Assembly (NCBI RefSeq): GCF_003144095.1
Contig: NZ_NSKH01000024.1
Coordinates: 70,253-134,252, forward strand
Origin: Streptomyces sp. ICBB 8177
GTDB taxonomy: Bacteria > Actinomycetota > Actinomycetes > Streptomycetales > Streptomycetaceae
Reading direction: 5' to 3'
DNA length: 64,000 nt
The notes under the pieces are model-generated. The model saw nothing but the letters and a program-made list of their open reading frames with translations. It did no database searches and was not told where the DNA came from. The translations under genes were made by a program, and so were the position numbers. Below are positions 42,613-49,545 of the stretch, one piece after another. The stretch's first letter is position 1; every line of letters starts with the position of its first letter.

Positions 42613-43419
42613 ATGAAGCGACCGAGGTGGATCCCGGAAGGGACGGACCAGGAGACGCCGAACGTCGCCCGGGTCTACGACTGCTACCTCGGCGGGTCGC
42701 ACAACTTCGCCGCCGACCGGGACATGGCCCGCAAGGCCGTGGAGCTGTGGCCCGAGCTTCCCAAGATCATGCGCGCCAACCGGGCGTTCCTTCGGCGGGC
42801 CGTGCAGTACCTGGCGGAGCAGGGCTTCACCCGCTTCCTGGACATCGGCTCCGGCATCCCGACCTTCGGCGCGGTCCATGAGGTCGCCCGCCGGACCCAG
42901 CCGGACGCGCGGGTGGTCTACGTGGACATCGACCCGGTCGCGGTGGCGCACAGCACGCTGATCCTGGAGGGCGACGATCGGGCGGCGGCGATCGAGGCGG
43001 ACATGCGCGACCCGCGCGCCCTGCTCGCGGATCCGGAGGTGGCGGCCCTGCTGGGGGCCGGCGAGCCGGTGGCGGTGCTGCTGGTGGCGGTGCTCCACTT
43101 CGTCAGCGACGAGGAGGACCCGGCCGGTATCGTCCGCGTGCTGCGCGACGCCATGCCGCCGGGCAGCGCGCTGGTGCTCTCCCACGCCTCGTTCGAGGGC
43201 CGCCCGGACCAGGCGGGCCCGCACCAGGACCTGTACGCGCGCACCCCGACCCCGTTGACGATGCGGTCCCGGGACGACGTCGTGCGGCTCTTCGACGGCT
43301 TCGAGCTGATCGAGCCCGGCGTGGTCTACCTGCCCGAGTGGCGCCCGGAGCGCCCGGAGTCGGTGGGGCCGCACCCCGAGCGCATGACCGGGCTGGCAGG
43401 GGTGGGGCGTCTGCCGTGA
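42613..43419 (+). CDS. SAM-dependent methyltransferase, Methyltransf_19 family (copy 2)
   Basis: A 268-aa paralogue of the protein at 27796-28608. It has TPNVARVYDCYLGGSHNFAAD (family start motif, given here in part as VARVYDCYLGGSHNF), FLDIGSGIPT (SAM loop), VVYVDIDPVAV, LLVAVLHFVSDEEDP and RLFDGFELIEPGVVY. AAAAGGGG is 7 nt before the ATG. Its stop codon overlaps the GTG start of the RmdA-like gene (GTGA at 43416-43419), so the two are translationally coupled. That arrangement suggests a shared process, but the substrate is unknown. Confidence 0.9.
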   Translation: MKRPRWIPEGTDQETPNVARVYDCYLGGSHNFAADRDMARKAVELWPELPKIMRANRAFLRRAVQYLAEQGFTRFLDIGSGIPTFGAVHEVARRTQPDARVVYVDIDPVAVAHSTLILEGDDRAAAIEADMRDPRALLADPEVAALLGAGEPVAVLLVAVLHFVSDEEDPAGIVRVLRDAMPPGSALVLSHASFEGRPDQAGPHQDLYARTPTPLTMRSRDDVVRLFDGFELIEPGVVYLPEWRPERPESVGPHPERMTGLAGVGRLP

Positions 43420-45557
43420 GTGCCGCATCGACGGCGGACCGCGCCGCCGCGCAGGCCGGATTCGAGGAGGCGTGGGCCCGGTTGCTGCGCGAGGGCCATG
43501 GGGCCGCGGTCCATCCGGGCACCCTCGGTCGCCTCGTGGCGCGGACCATCGAGTTGCTGGGGCGGGCGCGCGATGCCGACCCCTTCGACCCGGCACCCGC
43601 CGAGGAGGCCGGAGCGCTGCTGGTGGAGGCGCACTTCACCGACTCGGCGGTGCTGTCCCGGGCCGTGGAACTGCTGCTCGGCCACCCGGCGGGCGACCAC
43701 GCCCCCAAGGTGGCCGGCGCGTTCGCGTCCGGCTGGACCGTTGCCCTGCGCGACCGCACCCTGCGGGAGCAGGAGGCGATCCGGCTCGCCGCCGAGCTGG
43801 CCCGCAAGGGCGCGGAGAAGGCGCTGTACGCGTCGGAGGCGAGGTTCCGCGCGGTCTTCGAGAGCGCCGCGATCGGCATCGGCATCGGCGACGTGGACGG
43901 CAACATCCTGGCCGTCAACCGGGCGTTGCAGGAGATGTTCGGTGCCCGGCCGCAGGACATGCGGGACCTGCGGGTCCCCGAACTGGTGCATCCGGAGGAC
44001 ACCCCCGGGGTGTGGGAGGCCTACGACGACCTGGTCAACGGCAGGCGCGAGCACTTCCAGTTCGACAAGCCGTACTACCGCCGCGACGGCGGTGTGATCT
44101 GGACGCACCTGACGGTCTCGCTGATCCGGGACGAGGAGGGCGTGCCGCGCTACCAGGTGGCGATGCTGGAGGACATCACCGACCGGCACCGGCTCCAGGA
44201 GCGGCTGCGCTTCCAGGCGACCCACGACCCGCTGACCGGGCTGCCGAACCGGTCGGAGTTCTTCGAGCGGCTGGAGCGGATCTTCGACTCGCCGGAGCCC
44301 GGCGCCCGCTTCGGACTGTGCTCGGTGGACCTCGACGGCTTCAAGGCGATCAACGACAGCCTCGGGCACGAGACCGGCGACCAACTGCTCGCCGCGGTCG
44401 CCGAACGGCTCGCCTCGACGGTGGCACCGCTGGGGCACCTGGTGGCCCGGCTCGGCGGCGACGAGTTCGTGGTGCTGCTGGAGAGCTGCCTGGGTCACCA
44501 GGAGAGCGTCGCGGTGGCGAAGACGGTGCTGGACGCGCTCTCCCAGCCGTTCCTGATCGGCGATCAGAAGCTCGCGGTGCGCGCGAGCGTCGGCGTGCTG
44601 GAGCGGCCGGTCGCGGCGACCACGCCCGGGGCGGCCATGCGCGCCGCCGACCTGACGCTGTACCGGGCGAAGAAGGAGGGGCGGGGGCGCTGGACGCTGT
44701 TCGACCCCAAGCGCAACGCGGTGGCGGTCAGCCGGTACGCGATGTCGGTGCGGATGCCGATGGCGCTGGACCGCGGCGAGTTCTTCATCGACTACCAGCC
44801 GTTGTGCTCGTTGCGGGACGGTTCGCTGGCCGCGGTCGAGGCGCTGGTGCGCTGGCGCCATCCGGAGCTGGGGGTGCTGGGACCGGACGAGTTCGTGGCG
44901 ACGGCGGAGGAGACCGGGCTGATCATCCCGCTGGGCCGGTGGGTGCTGGAGCAGGCCTGCGAGCAGGCGGCGCGGTGGGCGCGGCGGTTCGGCTCCGGGG
45001 CGCCGAAGATGAACGTGAACCTGGCGGTGCGTCAGGCCAGGAACGCGGCGCTGGTCTCGGACGTCGACCGGGTGCTGCACGGGACCGGTCTCGATCCCTC
45101 GGGGCTCCAGCTGGAGATCACCGAGAGCGCGGTGCTGGGGCCGCGTGACCACGCGTTGCAGGCGATGCACGCGCTGGTGGACATGGGCGTGTCGCTGACC
45201 GTCGACGACTTCGGCACCGGGTGGTCGAACCTGGCGTACCTGCGCGACCTGCCGGTATCCGGGCTGAAGATCGCCGGATCGTTCATCTCCGACGTGAACG
45301 ACCGGCCGAGCCCGCGCGACGGCGGGGACGGCGAGCTGCTCGGCTGGCGGATCGTCAGCGGTCTGGTGTCACTGGCGCACACCCTGGGCCTGACGGTGAC
45401 GGCCGAGGGCGTCGAGACCGCGGCGGACGCCGAGCGGCTGCGCGCGATGGGGTGCGACTGGGCGCAGGGCTGGTACTACGGCCGGCCGACCCGGCCGGAG
45501 GAGATCACCCGGCGCATCGCGGAGGGCCCCGGCGATCCCCGCGGGCGGCGCGCCTGA
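43416..45557 (+). CDS. RmdA-like PAS-GGDEF-EAL cyclic-di-GMP enzyme
   Basis: A 713-aa cytoplasmic protein. N-terminal helical region (about 5-130) with EEAWARLLREGH and GALLVEAHF, as in S. coelicolor RmdA-type proteins. PAS plus PAC (about 145-265: RFRAVFESAAIGIGIGDVDG to VAMLEDITDRHRL). GGDEF domain (about 270-425) with an intact GGDEF at about residue 347. EAL domain (about 450-700) with intact EAL at about 475 and DDFGTG. Both diguanylate cyclase and phosphodiesterase motifs look functional. It starts in the stop of the methyltransferase gene. RmdA-type enzymes regulate development (known family role). Confidence 0.9.
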   Translation: MSAASTADRAAAQAGFEEAWARLLREGHGAAVHPGTLGRLVARTIELLGRARDADPFDPAPAEEAGALLVEAHFTDSAVLSRAVELLLGHPAGDHAPKVAGAFASGWTVALRDRTLREQEAIRLAAELARKGAEKALYASEARFRAVFESAAIGIGIGDVDGNILAVNRALQEMFGARPQDMRDLRVPELVHPEDTPGVWEAYDDLVNGRREHFQFDKPYYRRDGGVIWTHLTVSLIRDEEGVPRYQVAMLEDITDRHRLQERLRFQATHDPLTGLPNRSEFFERLERIFDSPEPGARFGLCSVDLDGFKAINDSLGHETGDQLLAAVAERLASTVAPLGHLVARLGGDEFVVLLESCLGHQESVAVAKTVLDALSQPFLIGDQKLAVRASVGVLERPVAATTPGAAMRAADLTLYRAKKEGRGRWTLFDPKRNAVAVSRYAMSVRMPMALDRGEFFIDYQPLCSLRDGSLAAVEALVRWRHPELGVLGPDEFVATAEETGLIIPLGRWVLEQACEQAARWARRFGSGAPKMNVNLAVRQARNAALVSDVDRVLHGTGLDPSGLQLEITESAVLGPRDHALQAMHALVDMGVSLTVDDFGTGWSNLAYLRDLPVSGLKIAGSFISDVNDRPSPRDGGDGELLGWRIVSGLVSLAHTLGLTVTAEGVETAADAERLRAMGCDWAQGWYYGRPTRPEEITRRIAEGPGDPRGRRA

Positions 45558-45567
45558 GACGCGCCGC
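45545..45567 (+). terminator. Hairpin overlapping the stop of the c-di-GMP gene
   Basis: An 8-bp perfect stem (GCGGCGCG / CGCGCCGC) with a 7-nt loop spans the TGA stop at 45555-45557. It probably ends the methyltransferase/c-di-GMP operon before the polysaccharide genes. Confidence 0.55.
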
Positions 45568-45995
45568 GTCCTTCGTTCGCGACACGCCGCACCTTTTCGT
45601 AAACAAACGGCAAAATAGCCGCAAATCAGACAATCTCCCTTGACCTGACTCAACTGCCCTGCCAATGTGGGGGTCCTGGCACCGCGATCGGTACGAACAC
45701 AAGATCGTATCCTCCGCGAAGAGCACATTCGCCAGCTGTGGTGGTCGACGCATCCCGCGTCCGAGTCCGACAGACGCACCTGCGCGTCCGGGGCGAACCG
45801 CCGGGGCCCATCCCCGCCCCCGCCGCCCCGTAGGTCGCACTCCCTTTCCGGTCCGGGGGCCGGCGCACGTCCTCGCGGCGCACGCCGAGCGCCGGCGAAC
45901 GTCTTCGTCGCCGGCCCGCCCCCCGTCACGTGTCCGGGCCCGCCCGCGCCCGACAGCGGACGGGGCCCGTGAGCCTCCTGTTAGGCAGCCCTCCC
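45558..45995. other. 438-bp intergenic region upstream of the polysaccharide operon
   Basis: No gene is supported. An unusually AT-rich block (about 45595-45640) contains a small inverted repeat CGGC-AAAATA-GCCG. A -35-like TTGACC follows at 45640-45645; a CAATGT box lies 17 nt on, but is a weak -10. A GATCG...GATCG repeat surrounds 45690-45710. This is the likely promoter/operator region of the operon. The long leader (about 300 nt) may carry regulatory RNA, which I cannot identify. Confidence 0.45.
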
Positions 45996-46826
45996 ATGAG
46001 CACGACCCTGCCCTCCGGCGCGATCCAGCGCGCCGCCGACGACGGCCGGCCCCGGCGCCGCGCGAGCGACCGCGTCGACGACCACCAGCCGCTGCGCCGC
46101 GCGACCGACGCCGCCCTGATCCGACACACCGTCAGCCTGGTCATCCCCGCCCACAACGAGGCCCGCAACGTGCCGTGGGTCTTCAACCAGATCCCGTCCT
46201 GCGTCGACGAGGTGATCCTCGTGGACGGCGGTTCCGAGGACGCCACGGTGCGCATGGCCGCGCACTGCCTGCCGACCGTGCGCAGCATCCAGCAGGACGG
46301 CCCGGGCAAGGGCGCCGCGCTGCGCACCGGATTCCGGGCGGCCACCGGCGAGTACGTGGTGATGATGGACGCGGACGGCAGCATGTGGCCGGGCGAGATC
46401 CCGCACTACCTGCACTTCCTCGACAACGGCTACGACTTCGTCAAGGGCTCCCGCTTCATCGGGGGCGGCGGTTCGCTCGACCTGACGCGCGTCAGGTCGC
46501 TGGGCAACCAGTTGCTGCTCACCGTCGTCAACCGCGTCTACCACGCCACCCTCACCGACCTGTGTTACGGCTTTTGTGCCTTCCGGCGCAGCTTCCTCGG
46601 CGAACTCGACCCGCGTTCCGCCGGGTTCGAGATCGAGGCGGAGCTGGTCGCGCACGCGCTGCGCTCCGGCCTGCGGATCGCGGAGGTGCCGAGCCTCGAA
46701 CTTCCCCGCCGCAGTGGGCGTTCGCATCTGCACGCGGTCTCCGACGGCCGCCGGGTGCTGCGCACCCTGATCGCCGAACGCCCCGGCGCCCGGCGCTCCT
46801 CCCCCCTGCGTGCGGGGAAGCGATGA
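45996..46826 (+). CDS. Polyprenyl-phosphate-type GT2 glycosyltransferase
   Basis: A 276-aa GT2 enzyme of the DPM1/dolichyl-phosphate-glycosyltransferase-like group. A 40-residue basic N-terminus precedes VSLVIPAHNEARNVP, then VILVDGGSEDAT, the DxD-type MMDADGSMWPGEI, and VKGSRFIGGGG. No TM helices. It probably loads a sugar onto an undecaprenyl lipid. The ribosome site is weak (AGG about 11 nt upstream). First gene of a six-gene operon; its stop overlaps the next start (ATGA). Confidence 0.82.
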   Translation: MSTTLPSGAIQRAADDGRPRRRASDRVDDHQPLRRATDAALIRHTVSLVIPAHNEARNVPWVFNQIPSCVDEVILVDGGSEDATVRMAAHCLPTVRSIQQDGPGKGAALRTGFRAATGEYVVMMDADGSMWPGEIPHYLHFLDNGYDFVKGSRFIGGGGSLDLTRVRSLGNQLLLTVVNRVYHATLTDLCYGFCAFRRSFLGELDPRSAGFEIEAELVAHALRSGLRIAEVPSLELPRRSGRSHLHAVSDGRRVLRTLIAERPGARRSSPLRAGKR

Positions 46827-48193
46827 CCGGCTCCGGCCGGCGCGTTCCGGCGGCCTGCCCCGGCCTCGCCGCCCGCGACTCGCTCTACACCCCCGCCCAC
46901 GTCGTGGACGTGGACCTGGAGGCGCCCGGTGAGCCCCGCTCGCCCGGCGGGGCCAGGACCGGCGCGCCGGGCGGGCGCGTGTTGGCGTTGGTGCGGCTGC
47001 ACGGGCACCCGCTCGGACTGGTCAGCGTCGACGGTGACTTCACGGACACCGCGCGGCTCGGCCTCGCGCTGGCCGACGCCGCCCATCGCCGCCTGGCCGC
47101 ACCGCTCGCGCCGCGGGTCGTGCGCCGGGCCGCACCGCCGCGACCGCACACCGCATCGGGCGCGCCCGTCCCGGCGGCGCCCACCGTCAGCGTGGTCGTC
47201 GCCACCCACGACCGGCCCTGGATGCTGCGCCGGTGCCTGGACACGCTGCTGCGCTGCGACCATCCCTCGTACGAGGTGATCGTGGTCGACAACGCCCCGT
47301 CCGGCGACGCCACCCGGCGGCTGGTCGAAGGGAGGTACCGGGGCCGGGTGCGCTATCTGACCGAACCGGTGCCGGGCCTCGGCCGCGCTCACAACCGCGG
47401 TCTCGCGGTGGCCCGCGGCCGGATCTGCGCCTTCACCGACGACGACACCCTGGCCGACCCCGGCTGGCTGTCCGCGCTCCAGGACGCCTTCGACGACCCG
47501 GCGCACCGCGAGGCCGACGGCGGCGGGCCGGGCTGCGTGACCGGACTGATCCTGCCCGCCGAGCTGGAGACGCCCGCGCAGTCCGCGCTGGAACGGCACG
47601 GCGGCTTCGGCAAGGGCTTCGTCCCGCGCGCCTGGTCGCTGCGGGACCCGCCGCCCGACCCGCTCTTCCCGTTCACCGCCGGGCGGTTCGGCTCCGGCGC
47701 CAACATGGCGTTCCGCACCGACGTCCTGCGGTCCCTCGGCGGCTTCGACCCCTCGACCGGAACCGGGACACCCGCCCGCGGCGGCGACGACCTCCTGGCG
47801 TTCTTCCAGGTGATCGTCGCCGGGCGCCGCGTCGTCTACCAGCCGGACGCGGTCGTCTGGCACCGGCACCGGCGCACCGACGACGCCCTGGCCTCCCAGG
47901 CGTTCGGCTACGGCGCCGGGTTCGGCGCGTTCCTGGCCGCGGCGATCCGGCACCGCCCCGGCGCGCTGCCCGGTCTGCTGCGCCGCCTGCCGCGCGGCGT
48001 CGCCCACGCGGCGGCCAGGGCACGGGCGCGTTCCGCGCAGGCCGGCCCGCTGCCGGGCCCGGCGGACGCCGCGGTGCTGACCCGCCTGGAACTGCGCGGG
48101 CTGCTGTACGGGCCGTTCGGCTACCTGCGCAGCGTGCTCGCCGCCCGCCGCGCCGACCGTCTCCCCCGCTCCGCGGACCCGGCCGGGCCGTGA
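46823..48193 (+). CDS. GT2 glycosyltransferase with N-terminal extension
   Basis: A 456-aa protein. Residues 1-110 are a poorly conserved domain (LVRLHGHPLGLVSVDGDF, LGLALADAAHRRL). The GT2 core starts at about 118: VSVVVATHDRPWMLRRCLDT, YEVIVVDNAPSGD, GLGRAHNRGLAVARG, then the DxD-like FTDDDTLAD, and FGSGANMAFRTDVLR (acceptor loop). No TM helix. It overlaps the previous and following genes by 4 and 1 nt. Likely adds one residue to the repeat unit at the inner face of the membrane. Confidence 0.82.
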   Translation: MTGSGRRVPAACPGLAARDSLYTPAHVVDVDLEAPGEPRSPGGARTGAPGGRVLALVRLHGHPLGLVSVDGDFTDTARLGLALADAAHRRLAAPLAPRVVRRAAPPRPHTASGAPVPAAPTVSVVVATHDRPWMLRRCLDTLLRCDHPSYEVIVVDNAPSGDATRRLVEGRYRGRVRYLTEPVPGLGRAHNRGLAVARGRICAFTDDDTLADPGWLSALQDAFDDPAHREADGGGPGCVTGLILPAELETPAQSALERHGGFGKGFVPRAWSLRDPPPDPLFPFTAGRFGSGANMAFRTDVLRSLGGFDPSTGTGTPARGGDDLLAFFQVIVAGRRVVYQPDAVVWHRHRRTDDALASQAFGYGAGFGAFLAAAIRHRPGALPGLLRRLPRGVAHAAARARARSAQAGPLPGPADAAVLTRLELRGLLYGPFGYLRSVLAARRADRLPRSADPAGP

Positions 48194-49545
48194 TGCCGAT
48201 GGCCTCGCGCACCGCTCCCCCGGCGCCGCCGCACGGCACCACGCCCGCGCGCTCCCGCCCGGCCGCGCTGCGCGGGCGGGTGCGCGCCGCGCTGTCGTAC
48301 GAGCCGCTGCTGCGCAACGGCCATGTGCTGACGCTCAGTTCGCTGATGACCGCGGGGCTCGGCGCGATCTTCTGGGTGCTGGCCACTCACTGGTACAGCG
48401 CGGCGACCGTGGGCCGCAGCTACGCGGCGATCGCCGCCGTGTCGCTGCTGGCGGGCGTCGGACAGCTCAACCTCGCCGACGTCCTGGTGCGGTTCGTCCC
48501 CACCGCGGGACGCCACACCCGCCGGGTGGTGCTGCGCTGCTACGCGGCGGCCGCGGGGTGCACCGCGCTGGTGGCCGCGTTTTTCCTGCTGGTGGCTCCC
48601 GCCCTCACCCCGGGGCTCGACTTCCTGCGCGGGCCGGTGGCCGGGCCCTGCTTCGTGGCCGCCACCGCCGGGTACGCGCTGTTCATCCTCCAGGACGGCG
48701 CGCTGACCGGTCTGCGCCGCACCCACTGGGTGCTGGGCGAGAACGCGTTGTTCGCCGTCGTCAAGACCGCGCTGCTGCCGCTGGCCGCCGGTCTGGTGTT
48801 CGCCTCCGGCATCCTGCTGTCGTGGGCCGGGGCACTGGCCGTCTCCCTGGTGGTGACCAACGCCTATCTGCTGCGGTACGCGGTGCCCGCGCACGAGCGC
48901 GCCGGCCCCGAGGGCGGCGCGCCGCCGGCCCGCCTGCTGGGGTACGCGGCCGCCGACTACGTGGGCGCGTTCTTCCGGCTCGCCGCGTACAACGTGGTGC
49001 CGCTGCTGGTCCTCGACGAGTTGGGGGACGCCCAGAACGCCTACTTCTCGATCGCCTGGGTCATCGCGTACACGCTCTACCTGGCCGCGTACAACATGGG
49101 CAGCTCGCTCGTCGTGGAGGCCGCGCACGCGCCGGAGCGGCTGGCCGAGCAGGCCCACCGGGTGCTGCGGCACTGCGGCGGGCTGCTGGTCGTGGGCGTG
49201 GCGGCGCTCTGGTTCTGCGGGCCGTGGCTGCTGTCGTTCTTCGGCGCCGCGTACGCCCGTGAGGCGACCGGGCTGCTGCGGCTGCTGGCGCTGTCCGCGT
49301 TGCCCAACCTGCTGCTGAACGTGGCCATCGACGTGGCGCGGGCCCGGCGGCGGCTGGCATGGGCGGTGGCCCTGCAGGCGGTGCTGTGCGTGCTGGTGCT
49401 GGGGCTGACCGCCTGGCTGCTGCCCGTGATGGGACTGAACGGGGTCGGCGTGGCGTGGCTGGTGACCGAGTCCTGCATCGGCCTCGCGCTGCTGCTCACG
49501 CTGCCGCGCTGGCTGCCGCTGCCCGCGAGGAGGCGGTCGTCGTGA
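48193..49545 (+). CDS. Wzx-like polysaccharide flippase (MOP superfamily)
   Basis: A 450-aa polytopic protein with 12-14 hydrophobic segments. It begins with a 30-residue hydrophilic N-terminus; the TM domain has VLTLSSLMTAGLGAIFWVLA, SYAAIAAVSLLAGVGQLN and LLGYAAADYVGAFFRLAAYN. The layout and length suit the O-antigen/teichoic flippases (RfbX/Wzx-type). They carry lipid-linked oligosaccharides across the membrane. The start (ATG 48193) shares its A with the TGA of the preceding gene, so coupling is very tight. Confidence 0.82.
   Translation: MPMASRTAPPAPPHGTTPARSRPAALRGRVRAALSYEPLLRNGHVLTLSSLMTAGLGAIFWVLATHWYSAATVGRSYAAIAAVSLLAGVGQLNLADVLVRFVPTAGRHTRRVVLRCYAAAAGCTALVAAFFLLVAPALTPGLDFLRGPVAGPCFVAATAGYALFILQDGALTGLRRTHWVLGENALFAVVKTALLPLAAGLVFASGILLSWAGALAVSLVVTNAYLLRYAVPAHERAGPEGGAPPARLLGYAAADYVGAFFRLAAYNVVPLLVLDELGDAQNAYFSIAWVIAYTLYLAAYNMGSSLVVEAAHAPERLAEQAHRVLRHCGGLLVVGVAALWFCGPWLLSFFGAAYAREATGLLRLLALSALPNLLLNVAIDVARARRRLAWAVALQAVLCVLVLGLTAWLLPVMGLNGVGVAWLVTESCIGLALLLTLPRWLPLPARRRSS

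Noticed and set aside
45665..46000. Open frame reading into the first glycosyltransferase region in another frame
   Set aside because: Arg/Pro-rich, no start signal, and continues as the shadow of the downstream gene. Not coding.
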